From Echinostoma caproni (Eukaryota > Platyhelminthes > Trematoda > Plagiorchiida > Echinostomatidae), in contig UZAN01040297.1 in assembly GCA_900618425.1 (NCBI GenBank), forward strand, positions 19,073 through 83,072: DNA of 64,000 nt, read 5' to 3'. Shown one piece after another: positions 23,786 to 34,899 of this stretch (within the stretch, counting starts at the first letter, position 1; each line of letters begins with the position of its first letter). The notes under the pieces are model-generated. The model worked only from the letters and a program-made list of their open reading frames with translations. It did no database searches and was not told the DNA's origin. Made by a program: the position numbers and the translations under genes.

Positions 23786-25649
23786 AGGAGCACTTGCATA
23801 CAATAATCAATTTATACATCCCATACTTTATCAACTAAATTTTTCCATGAAGCGTTTCGTTTTGATGTATTTGAAACTAACAAATAATAAATATATCTCA
23901 AATATGGATACAATATTGTAACTATTCTGCTTGGATTGTTACTTAGACGCGAATACGAAATCCTCCGCCCTTTTTTATTGAAGAGGATGGGCGATCAAAT
24001 CAACCAAAACTCAATATCGAATTTCACTAAGGTGGCGTTTGTAGTTGCCCCACCTTATTTATATAACCAACACACTCTTCAGATAGGTCGCGAACTACAC
24101 TGAATCACGTGATGTTTCATATAATGCAGCAGCAGTAGTATCATGAAATTATCCGGGCTGTACACAAAAGAATTCCGAAAATCAGTTATTTAAATGGTTG
24201 ATTGCACTGGATGTCCTTAAAATGGGAATGAATGGAAAGAGACGCGATTCGTCGGTAAAGTTTGTAACATGGAATAAAAGAATCCTGGAAATTTGATTAA
24301 AATTGGTCGCAACGAAATAAAAGTTCCCTCATCCTTCCGATATCAAAACACGAGCAAGATGTGTATTCGAAGGAGAGAAACCTCTGAGAGTAAACATGGT
24401 CTTCATTATCCCACTAACAAACTACTCTCCTATGATATAAATATCTGATCAGTTAGTATGGGAATACACTTTTCCCGATCTCCTTGAGCTTGCACATTCA
24501 CCAGAGTGCATAACTCTGCAGTTTTAGAAATTCCTACTACTTTCGTAAGCTGAGTACGGAGGCTCATGAGTGTGAGCGGACTATTTCAAAAATGAAATGG
24601 GGTCCATTTATCACCATAGCTTTCGATGGTTTCATTTAGAAAAGATAAAGAAAACCATACAGCGCTTTTGCATCCCCATGTAACGGCGTATTTAGTGTAT
24701 CCGTTCTCCGGTGCGAATTCCAGTAAAAAAAACTGTAGTTTACTTATCACAAATCAACAGATCAAAGAACACGATCCACGCTGCCTCACACAGGGTGGGA
24801 GTGGAACTGTGTTTGAGCTCGACCGTTGATCGTGTGATAGAGGTGGAACACTTAGTTTACATGCGCTCGGCATTTACAATCATTTATCGAGTCTCACCAC
24901 ACCCATCGAGAGCAATACGGTTTCGGACGTTAGCAACCGCAGAGGTGATTATCATTCGACTCATGAAGCCTGAGCTGTGCGTATAACGCAAATTGATTCA
25001 AGCTGTCATACTCCCCTGGCAAGGGGAAGAGAAAATCAGTTGTTCACACGACCATGACGTAACACCATGATGTAACGACTTTGGTTATGTGATCCAAACA
25101 GCTCACATATTTGTAGTTCTCTTGGGCTCATTACTGAACGCATAACTCATCCACCTTTCTATTTGACTCTATTGAAATTGTTTCATATAAATGTGATTGT
25201 AAAGGCTTGAAAAGGAATTCACCGAAAACATATGTTCGCCTACATCCTGTTCTCAATCAATGGGCATATTCCGTGATTATGGACTTTCATTGAAAAAATC
25301 TGCATCCATTTAGTATCAAACGCTGAAATGTCAATTTAATTGAAGCTGTATTCGACTAGGGGTGTACTTAAGTTGCACTTGAAAGAGAAGTGGTAACCCA
25401 GATCAACACGGTATATCTTGATCACACATGCAAGTTCATTCGAGAAACCGGACTTTTTCTAGTAACTGACTATTCGAAACGTCCCTGACAAAAGTTGAAT
25501 TGCCAATTTTTCTGTACACTAAATAGGGGTAGTGTTTTACGATCCACAAAACAGTTTTAATTTATCCTGAATGGGACGAATGATACCCTTTGATTTTTTC
25601 TTTTATACAACGCTGGCTAAAATTACTCTGAATTTTGATTCGACGCAAG
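23786..25649. other. Non-coding, no recognised feature
   Basis: AT-rich sequence without recognisable motifs. Short open frames between 24626 and 24986 look like chance. Confidence 0.45.
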
Positions 25650-25933
25650 AAAAGTCATTAAAAGCATTATTCACTGGAGTCCAGTCACGGAGCTCACGCT
25701 ACTCCTCGGAACTAGTTTGAAGAAATTCAAAACCGACGAAGTAAGTTACCATTTGTTTTTTTTTTCATGAAAATCACTATGCGGAATACATATCGCTGGT
25801 ATTTGTTTTATCGATTGACTGAAGGCTTTCATCGAGTATTTTCATTTATTGACAAAAAAATTACAGCTGCCTTGACCAATTATTTTATTGCTGTCCCATT
25901 TTTCCTCAGCTTTTTTATGGGATACTGGAATAA
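25650..25933 (+). CDS. Possible last two exons of an unidentified gene
   Basis: A 91-base exon (25650-25740) contains HWSPVTELTLLLGTSLKKFK and ends at GAA/GTAAGT in phase 0. A strong acceptor (CTGTCCCATTTTTCCTCAG) at 25891-25909 starts a phase-0 terminal exon of seven codons (LFYGILE) and a TAA stop at 25931-25933. An AATAAA overlaps the stop. The first acceptor (GATTCGACGCAAG) is weak. The protein segment is too short to classify. Confidence 0.28.
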
Positions 25934-26539
25934 ATTTTAGTCAACTACAGATAGGCATCCGTATCTGTTAGTTTTGTTCCTCGGGTTTAGAACATTACTC
26001 TTGGAGTTGTGCTCTGGAATGTGTGCATGTTTGATCATCTAATGGTCTCGACACACCACGCAGTTCGTGACTCACTTTGAATCACCCATGTCGCGTCTGT
26101 GCCACCCGCGCAAATGAAGTAATTGATGGAGAGTTCAAACGTTTTCTGTGCAAACCAGTTTCTGAAAGAAGCCCAAAATAAGGAGTTCAAATACAAAACG
26201 TGTGTCAGAGTAACCCTTGTTAGTTTCCGGTGTAAGGAGTGAATGAAAAATAAAGATGGTTAGCCCGATCAACTTAAGATGATAGAACTTAACTCGCACA
26301 CAGCAAGTACCCATTTCTTAAGCATGAAATAAGCACAAATAGTTTTGAAAGTTGAAAAGTCAGGAGTAGATTTAAATCAAAAGGTATGATCATGAATCAG
26401 TCAGTTCAGTTCAGTGTTAAGAACCATTAACCGTGCACATTTACTAGCCGGTTTTGGCTGCTTTTTCATGACTGCCGATGTGGATAAAAGAGCAGACGTC
26501 AGATTAATGTGTTGCGAGTAAAGCCAAAGGGAAATCACA
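25934..26539. other. Non-coding, no recognised feature
   Basis: Flank between the possible gene end and the RTE-like remnant. Nothing recognised. Confidence 0.5.
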
Positions 26540-26760
26540 TGGACTAAGGTTGCAGGAAAATTGAGACGCACGAACGCCATTGCTTACGATACTTAGGCAT
26601 ATCACTCAGTGTCTCTAACCCCCGGTTCCACTTAATTCGAGTAGCCCACCCAGGGAGCCGAATGCGACCTATAAAACCGAGTCTCATGGTCAGGGTTTTC
26701 ATACCACATACCAGGTTTAAGTTAAACCCCCCTTTACGTTTTCCACGCAACACGTCTCAG
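26540..26760 (-). pseudogene. RTE-like retrotransposon, extreme C-terminus
   Basis: The reverse-strand frame 26753-26544 reads GMKTLTMRLGFIGRIRLPGW, then RGLETLSDMPKYRKQWRSC. The pattern of TLT, RLPGW and WLETLxDMAxxRxQWR-like residues is the characteristic tail of RTE/SR2-type polyproteins in flatworms. It continues the domain order of the fragment at 27.4-28.1 kb, separated from it by about 630 bases. Confidence 0.75.
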
Positions 26761-27389
26761 GAAACAGTACTCGTCGTGACAAGCAACTTGTTGACATTCG
26801 CAGCACATCTGTATTTGTATATTTTGTGTAAACGTATTTGGGTACAGTTCAGTTAAAAATATACACTGGCTATCGCACAGAATAAAATATACAAGATCAT
26901 ATAACAAGCTAAATGAAGCATATCTCTGAAGTTTGTTTAATGTGCTTAAACCCCGACGTAATGCACTTGCTACCGGATCCACATTGGTTATGAGTCGGGC
27001 ATGTTATGGTACGGGGGAGTTCTGCTAAATGGTATTACGAAAGGGTAGATGCCAAAAAAGAAGCGTGTGGACGACTAGGTGATAGATCAGGATGGAGTGG
27101 ATAAAGATGGTTGTCTAGAATCCTATTGGAAAAGCTAACACAGGAGTTTCTGTGATCATTATTGAGCTCTATGATTGATGAATCAATAGAGATCAATGAT
27201 GCATGGCTGATGATCACTAAACCACGACAAAGATTTTTGAGGCCTTGTTTCAAAAGGCAGGGAAAAGGTATAAAGGACCGAGAGAGTAGAATGAGGAAAA
27301 CGCATTGGTGAACAACAACTAACGGTGGGGGTTCGGAATCGCCTGAGATTGTGTAGCTAAAATGAGAGACATCTCGATTTTCGTATACA
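26761..27389. other. Sequence separating the two parts of the RTE-like remnant
   Basis: The RTE coding homology stops near 27390 and resumes near 26760. The intervening 629 bases hold no RT-like motif in any frame I could read. It could be a later insertion or a stretch too decayed to read. Confidence 0.5.
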
Positions 27390-28130
27390 ATAATGCATTT
27401 TTGTAAACCATTGGAGATTATTGTCGATGTCGCAAAATGCCCCCAAATAATGCAATCTGTGGAGGTCGATCATTTGCCCCAGTGGTTGCAATTGCCTAAA
27501 ATCCTGGGCCTACGCTTCACATTGCGTATCTGGTTCCCCAACCAGACTCGTATACTGCCACGTATACAGCGGTGCTCGAACTCCGACAGTCTGTTTTCAT
27601 CCTATCTTAATAGCTAAGGATCTGCATCACATAAAAGCATCGGCCAAACTGCTACAGTATGCACTCTACCCTTCACAGACAGCTTCACAAACGATCTCGA
27701 CGGCCTCACAAATGCCTCATGTTGGGAATTGTCAGTCGAGCTTTGTATATGCGTGCCGACAGTTCATTCGTGATGCGTCCGCCGGTTGAGATGTAGCTGC
27801 CGAGACAGCAAAATGTTTTCACTACATCTTTTTTTCTCTAGTTTGAGCGGGGTTGGGAGCTGGACCAACCCGAGCTTGTAGCAGCATTTCACACTTTTAA
27901 GGTGCAAACGCATACCGAACATGACCAAACTAGCGCTAAAACTATGCCGAAAGGCTTGCAACTTACTTGGATCTTCAATTAGCAGTACAATGTCGTCTGT
28001 ATACTTCAGATTGGGCAGTCTGCCATCCGGGAGAAAATCAATGTCACTATCCTAACACAAAGACAGGTCTGTTTCTATAATCAAATTTATGACCAAGTTA
28101 GATAGAAAAGTAAAGAGGTGAAAGAATTCC
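27390..28130 (-). pseudogene. RTE-like retrotransposon, RT motif B to thumb
   Basis: On the reverse strand a motif-B-like GILSPLYF (near 28125) is followed by motif C (LPNLKYTDDIVLLIED, about 28015-27975, with YTDD for YADD), the KLQAFRHSFSASLVMFGMRL palm region, an STGGRITNELSARIYKAR-like thumb in a shifted frame, and SEFEHRCIRGSIRVW and IDLHRLHYLGAFC further on. These follow the RTE/SR2 order. Several frameshifts and stops make it a pseudogene. Its upper end coincides with the 3' end of the Penelope-like element. Confidence 0.8.
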
Positions 28131-28134
28131 ATTT

Positions 28135-30135
28135 CACCTGTTCGCCGAGCTTGGCAATCTGTTTGCAAACGTTTCATCACCAGCCGAGGTCACATCATCA
28201 GTGCTTGTGAAGTGGCAGTGTTCTGTCTGTAACCGTTCGTTTATAAATGCGATCTTCTCCACCGGCTATTTTCGTCCCCTGTTCTCGCTGTGTTCGACTC
28301 GGTCCGCCGTTGAACTGTTGCGAGCGGGTGGGGGTGGGAGGGGAGGAAGTTGTCCTNNNNNNNNNNNNNNNNNNNNNNNNNNNNNNNNNNNNNNNNNNNN
28401 NNNNNNNNNNNNNNNNNNNNNNNNNNNNNNNNNNNNNNNNNNNNNNNNNNNNNNNNNNNNNNNNNNNNNNNNNNNNNNNNNNNNNNNNNNNNNNNNNNNN
28501 NNNNNNNNNNNNNNNNNNNNNNNNNNNNNNNNNNNNNNNNNNNNNNNNNNNNNNNNNNNNNNNNNNNNNNNNNNNNNNNNNNNNNNNNNNNNNNNNNNNN
28601 NNNNNNNNNNNNNNNNNNNNNNNNNNNNNNNNNNNNNNNNNNNNNNNNNNNNNNNNNNNNNNNNNNNNNNNNNNNNNNNNNNNNNNNNNNNNNNNNNNNN
28701 NNNNNNNNNNNNNNNNNNNNNNNNNNNNNNNNNNNNNNNNNNNNNNNNNNNNNNNNNNNNNNNNNNNNNNNNNNNNNNNNNNNNNNNNNNNNNNNNNNNN
28801 NNNNNNNNNNNNNNNNNNNNNNNNNNNNNNNNNNNNNNNNNNNNNNNNNNNNNNNNNNNNNNNNNNNNNNNNNNNNNNNNNNNNNNNNNNNNNNNNNNNN
28901 NNNNNNNNNNNNNNNNNNNNNNNNNNNNNNNNNNNNNNNNNNNNNNNNNNNNNNNNNNNNNNNNNNNNNNNNNNNNNNNNNNNNNCGATGTGCCTGTTTA
29001 TTGAGTTGGTTGAAGAGTGCCAGGCCTCGAGAAATTCTCTGGCGTGTTTTGACCGGGCTTGGTCGATAATTCTCACTGATTCGAAATCAAATTGATGTCC
29101 TTCTTGATCTTCGTGGAGGGAAATCAAGGATAGGACTGCCGATTGGTGTTCACGGATCCTTGTTGACAGTTTTCTTCCAGTTTGTCCGATATAGTGTTTT
29201 GAACAGTTCTTGCAGTTTATTTTGTAGATCACGCTGCTCTTGTCCTTCTCCATTGTTCCCTTCTTGAGTTTTGCCAGAAGTCCCCTTAGATAGGCGATCG
29301 GTTTGTGGGCGACTTGAATTCCATACGCTCTGAGAAGTCTTGCTGTCATTTCCGAAACGTCCTTGATATACGGCAGGGTCGTTCTTGTTCCCGATTCTCC
29401 ATCTGTTGTTTCCTTCTTTCTTTGCGCCAGAGTTCTTTTGATGAAGTTGCGGGCGTAGCCATTGCGAGCGAACACGTTGAGAAGGTATCTGTCTTCTCTC
29501 TTCTTAAGTATGTCGGTGCTGCAGTGCGTTTGGATTCTTCCGAACAGGGTTTAAACGCAGCATCGTTTGTGGCTGTGTGGGTGATTACTTTTGAAGTTTC
29601 AGCTGTTCGTAGATTTCACCCTGGAATTGAAGTACGTCTGCATGCATAGTTCCATGAGTTCGCGAATGGCAGCTGGTTCCGTTGGTGGATTTGGTGTGTG
29701 CTCAGTCATCAGTGGATCTTGCCAGGTCCAAGTCGATTGAAGTGAACAAAGCGACGACGTCGAACGAAACCATTATTTCGTCTTCTTGAATGTTGACAGT
29801 TTTGAGCTTGTCCAGGAACTGTCTTGAGTTCGTGACGCTATACTCGTGTCCAGCGATGAGCGGCTTCAGTCGGTTCCATAATTCTTCTGCCAAATTGTAT
29901 GTGGCTGTTCCTGGAAGGGAGACGATCGGCCTCAGGGGAATTCCTTCCTTGTGTATCTTCGGCAGTCCGTAGAATTGTGCGATAACGGAGTTTCTGGCTC
30001 TCATTCTCCAGTGCTCGGCTTTGGTTATTTGGTGCAGTTCTTCCAGTCGTTTCAATGTGGTGTTGATTTTATTTTCCAGTTTTGCGGTGGGGTCCGTGTC
30101 AAGGTGATGAATACCAATTCCGTTGGTGAACTCGG
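28135..30135 (-). mobile_element. Penelope-like element, RT core deleted
   Basis: Reverse-strand order: N-terminal RT segment (LKRLEELHQITKAEHW), RT motifs QFYGLPKIHKEGIPLRPIVS and SFDVVALFTSI (about 29773-29733), a decayed stretch with FQGEIYEQ, then the post-RT linker (SNHPHSHKRCC), RNGYARNFIKR, and a GIY-YIG domain with VIYKINCKNC and YIGQTGRKLSTRIREH (about 29235-29150), followed by HAREFLEAWHSSTNSINRHI. The assembly gap follows, then a 3' tail at 28356-28140 with the DDVTSAGDETF-like segment typical of this group. RT motif B and the catalytic YVDD are missing because of a deletion near 29600. The GIY-YIG reading frame itself is intact over about 160 codons. Confidence 0.92.
28357..28985. 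other. Assembly gap (629 N)
   Basis: A run of N inside the Penelope-like element, between the GIY-YIG domain and the 3' tail. The open frames reported across it are artefacts of unknown bases. Confidence 0.99.
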
Positions 30136-31904
30136 GTGTAAAAGTACCGTAAACTCATGAATAGAGGGTATGTATTCCGAAAGGCATAACACCTTTGCTT
30201 AACAATGAGGCAAACATGAAAGTCAATAACCTCGAATGAGAAACTGTTGTGTTGTATTTTGATGATTTCTGCAGTTGTGTATACCGATATTTTAGTCACA
30301 ATATGTGATTACGTTTACACCAGGACAAAGAAGGTGGAAGTGTCATGCACGGTAATGAAGAAAAAAGACAATATATGTAGATCAACAACCAGTTTCTGCG
30401 GCAGCTCCTGCCTATCACTTAGAATGCAAACAAATAGGGTACTGCTGAATTACGATAAACTTCGAAATGGAATGATAAGCTGAGGAAACTGGATCGGATC
30501 GTGGCTAATTAGCGGCAGGTAGTTAAATCGGAACTGAACAAAAGGTTGTTAAGCACCTTTTATGCGAAATCCTTACAATACAATAATTGCAAAATACACA
30601 GTTTGTGATCAGAATGTTTATGGAATAAGTAAAACATGGTTACTATAAACCAAATAACGGAAAATAAAATAAACCACTTTTCAGTTTTTCATGAGCTAAA
30701 TCAATGCCCGTAAAGAAGTAGTTGAACAACTATAAGTATGGTGTTAATTAGTGTGGGATAATCGCTTTAGTTTCTTAATCGGTTGTTGGTTCTATCTGAA
30801 ATCTACAAAAAGATTTTACTTATTAGATTGTACCGTGAGAATGGGAGAAAAAACAGTCAGTGGACAGATATTATGCAAGAGTTCATTTGTCTCGCTTGTA
30901 AGACCAACACAAGCAGTGTCTTAAAATCGTCCTACGTGTTCATTTTTTTTGTATTACTTGTTTCAGAAATGAATACAGAGAGAAAGGAAAGATCCAATAG
31001 CGTCCAACAAATCTCCTTTGGAAAGTTGAAAGGGGTGCATAAATTTTCCGAACTATTCCCGCATGTTTATTGCATTTTGACAATTTAGATCTTTCAACAA
31101 GTGCAACTGTCTGAGGGAAAAAGTTTGAACAGCAATTCGAAACCTCCAGGGAACAATTTGCAGATTTTGTGGCTCAAGTAAAACTGAAGAATTTCACTTG
31201 CAGAGGTCAGTTTGTAGACACTGGACGCAGCATGAAGTCCAGCTGTCATCGAGTAACGAAACAAGTGGACGCATGTTTGTCATCTAAAGTTCCAGAATGC
31301 AGTGCTTTGTGCGGATAACAAATAGCGGACTTAGTTGGGCGCTGTCCTAGGATGAATTTGCGCTTCTATCTGAGCTGCGTATTTTGTTCTAGAAAGCNNA
31401 GGTTTTTACTGGTATATTCCGTTGTTTATTTAACCGGTAGTGGCCAAGTTCTAGAGAACGTTCGCTCATATATCGCCACCGTTGCCTGTGTTATATGGCA
31501 GTTCTTTCATTGACCGCTTCCTCCCTCCTGATAAGTCTTTACCGCCGTACATTCAATAAAAGGTGATTCAAATAAAAGAGAACGATAATATATAGAATAC
31601 CTTATAAAATCATGCAGCTATAGAACATGAGAGAGGAGGCACACAGGTTTTTCTTCTATGGTTAATTCGGACAGACGATGATTCTCATAAAACTGGGGAT
31701 TTTTCAGATGTTCGGTGGGAAGAATTATTATAACAGCTTATTGATTGCAACTTGGTATATGCTAATTTAAACGAACGCTGGTAAATGAATTCCATACAGT
31801 AATTTGCGGATAGCAAGTGAATTCGTCTGCTCAGTTGCTTGATGGTGTTTGAATTAAGCAAAGTGTATTAAAAACACATTATGGTTAAGTACTACAGCAT
31901 TTGT
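30136..31904. other. Non-coding, no recognised feature
   Basis: AT-rich sequence with two unknown bases at 31398-31399. A forward frame at 30783-31088 is open for 101 codons and lacks any motif. Confidence 0.45.
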
Positions 31905-32264
31905 CAACAAGAAAATTCACTGTTTTGTTATTTTTGGGACTGGTCAGCAGTGCGTACTTTTTGTGTTCCTGTCAGGACTCGAACCGCAATCAGTCGTGTC
32001 GGGACTTCAAACCCTTACACCTGAGCTACACGGTCGACGGTTATCATCTTGTGCGAATGGCTCAATCAATTTAGAGCATCAAGCTGGAATTAGCTGTCCA
32101 GTGCTCTTTTAGGGTTATCACAAAAATTTCCATCGCATTTAAATGCATACAAACAGTGGGGAATCAACGATCTCCCAAGAAGTGAAACTCACACCGAAGA
32201 CCATCACGAGTGCCTGGTGCCTCTAAACGATTGAATGGACCAATCCAAGCTTGATACTCCAAAG
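31905..32264 (-). mobile_element. Hammerhead SINE, copy B, composite
   Basis: On the reverse strand the tRNA-like head is the best preserved of the family: box A (GTGTAGCTCAGGTG) and box B (GGTTCGAGTCC) are 43 bases apart, the spacing of a true tRNA (32036-31974). It is followed by a hammerhead remnant (31953-31919). The hairpin is broken: the inner part of one arm is replaced by a forward-oriented piece of the family's own tail (about 32095-32150: CTGTCCAGTGCTCTTTT to ATTTCCATCGCATTT). The other arm (to 32264) still carries the matching CCAAGCTTGATACTCCAAA end. Confidence 0.82.
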
Positions 32265-32699
32265 AAAATTTGCTGTTCCTGTTTCCACTACTTTGCTTAT
32301 CCTGTCACAATCGTAGGTCCGTATGGAGAATAGATTTTCAAATTCCACTGCCTTTCCATACTCAGTCATTTTTCGGGTACAAAATTAGATTTTATTTGAT
32401 AAAAACAAGGAAACCAATATACGCTTTCGTTAAACCATGAAGAATATTTTAAATTCGAGAGCAACTTGTACATAAATTTGACTTCTCATTCCATGAAGCC
32501 TGTACTCAGTGTTTCCTCGGAGATTCCACCAATCCTGGACGAACATATCAGAAATCCGACCACATGAGATGGTGAATTCAGTTCCTATATACACGTGGAA
32601 TAATACTCTTTTCTTCGTGTGAAGTCACATATTCATCACGCAAGCTGGTGACTTATGCACCACAGCCAGCTTATCGATCGGAGGACCCACTTCAATATT

Positions 32700-33000
32700 A
32701 ATTTATGATAAGTCTCGTTGATAATCAACATGCCACTAAAAGTCAAAGAGGCTTTGAGCCCATCTACAATGGCGTAATACCGCGAGTGAGCATCATAAAG
32801 CCCTTTATTATCGTTCTACATTCTACTGATATTCCTCCAGAAACTGAATTTAATTTCGCAAGCAATGATAACTGCGATTTCTCGGAGCCTATCACGGAAA
32901 CTGGATGTCTGCATAATCATACTGAAAGACATTACTTTGCAGCTGACGATTTCTCTCCGGCGACTTCAAAACACTGGTACCATATTCAAATTTAGAGCGC
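32700..33000 (+). pseudogene. Possible RT remnant
   Basis: The frame reads GVIPRVSIIKPFIIVLHSTD followed by IPPETEFNFASNDNCDF. This can be aligned to RT motif B (GVPQGSVLSPxLFxxYxxDxP) and a destroyed motif C. The match is loose and unsupported by other motifs, so it may be chance. Confidence 0.3.
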
Positions 33001-34899
33001 ATATCTATGTGAAATTGGACGTAACAAACTATATTCTATCGTTTTCGGGTTCCTGAATATTCCCCAATAGATGCACACAAAAAGGTCAGTTCGACTGAAC
33101 TGGATAAGAGTTAGCTGTATATTTACATAAGATAAAAGTGGTATACATTATATAAATTCAAAATATTCAATCCCAAAATGATAACCTTAATTTTATTTTA
33201 TTTTGCTCTTGAAAAGTTTACTTACGGGCTAAATCGCAATTGTTTACTTCGTTTTCCCATTTAACTTATTTCCAAACGATTTGGTACCAAATCAACATGG
33301 GCCGGACAACAAGAAAATTGTTAAAGAGAATAAAGGAACCCTCGAGAAACGAGGACAGCGAGAAGTGCCGCAAGCCAACACCTACTAGAAAGTAATCACC
33401 AAGCGGACGTAAGTCGAGCGTTCAGAACCGTTTATCGTATTCCGTCGTTATCATCTAAATCAGTACGCATCATCCTTCTATGCACGGCTGAAGCTATTGC
33501 GATCAAACTGTTTAACCCCCCACGATGTAATCAGAAGGATTTCGTCGAGACATTATCTCCAACATGGCCAGTCGCCAAGCCACCAACCGATGCGAGAGTA
33601 GTAACTGGAAGAACGTTGCAACCAAGGGGAAGCTCAAGCAAATTGTTAACGCATGTAGTATCGCTTTGTACAAAGAATAATAAGATCCGCCGCACAAAGG
33701 ATCAAACAATAATAAATGTTCTACCTATATAAATGTAAATGGCTAGTTGATGAATTTATCGAAAAACAGCCTGTTTTGCCTATCGGATTTTATTTTCAAA
33801 TTAAAGTCAATGGAATAAAAAGGCAGGAGAGTGGTACACAACAGGTATGCAAATAACGATTATCCCATGATGTTCGCGGACAAAATGGCATTGTTCAATC
33901 AGTTCGATAATAGTCAAATGTGCCATGCACTCGTGTTCTCTTAAGCATTGTGATTCAATTTAGGTCTGCTGGCAAATCAACTTCAGAAAAGTTAAAAAGT
34001 CATGAAGCACTTTTCATCATTAAATTATCGTTTCTTCCTGATTGCACAATAAACCAAGCAGTATCACGACTCACATCGAGTTGACTCTACGATTGTCCTG
34101 CAGTTCAAATGAGAAGTATCTCAGACAAACGAAGGAGACGAAAATGTGGCCGGATTAGTGGGCGCTATCAGAGTATTTCAGAAAGGACAGTTTGCATCTG
34201 TCATTTGAGAGCCTTTGTTCAATACAGCAACAGATCTTATTGTCTTAGTGATATTCACTGTTTCAAATAAAATGACGCAAAGCTTTATGGAGGTTCAGCA
34301 TGTTGTTATCTGTCAAAAAGTATTCTATCTGATAGCTTCGTGCACCGCGTATTTCTTAAAAAAGTGTTTGCTTGGGAATACCGTCGGTGTCCACTGTGTT
34401 TTTGATGGTACACACATACGTACAGATAACAGCTAGTGCCGGGCTGTACAGAAATACAACTAATCGGTTGATCTTTCGAAGCTTCTCAATTTGGAAGCAT
34501 CATCGCTTGTGGAGGCTGTAACAGTCATAAACACCTATCGTGTGTGCAGATCCTGCAGAGATGTGGACTATTATTTTTAGGCTATCAAATTTTGCAATCA
34601 TTTCTGTCACACTCAACTGACCCTTTAGGCATGGTTCGTCAGTGAAAACACAAGCCCTTTCCTTTTGTAATATGTATGGTTCGATTTCAGTCCTATTCTG
34701 AGGGAGGGAGAAATATTTTGATCAACTAATGCGATCAAACAGACAAAAGAATGCAATGCAATTCCTGTCTTGAGAATATCGAGTGTGAATGAGAGTAGCA
34801 GTAGCAGTTTCGTTTAACCAAATATATGATATATAGGAAAAGCGTTATAGAGTGATAAGTTGTTAACTTCGTACAAGCAAAATATTTGAATATTGTAGT
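33001..34899. other. Non-coding, no recognised feature
   Basis: AT-rich. A short basic open frame begins at an ATG near 33299 (MGRTTRKLLKRIKEPSRNED) and a GTAAGT lies at 33406, but they are not in a consistent exon. Confidence 0.4.

Noticed and set aside
28138..28205. Second hammerhead ribozyme in the Penelope-like tail (CTGATGA followed later by GAAAC)
   Set aside because: The bases between the two boxes form no convincing stem II and stem I is unclear, although Penelope-like elements are known to carry hammerheads. The resemblance may be residual.
28198..29475. A 425-residue reverse-strand reading frame
   Set aside because: More than 200 of its residues are translated from the N gap. Only the part above 28985 is real and belongs to the Penelope-like element; the remainder is tail sequence that merely happens to be in frame.
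33299..33397. Short basic protein starting MGRTTRKLLKRIKEPS
   Set aside because: Only 32 codons, no conserved context and no transcript evidence available.
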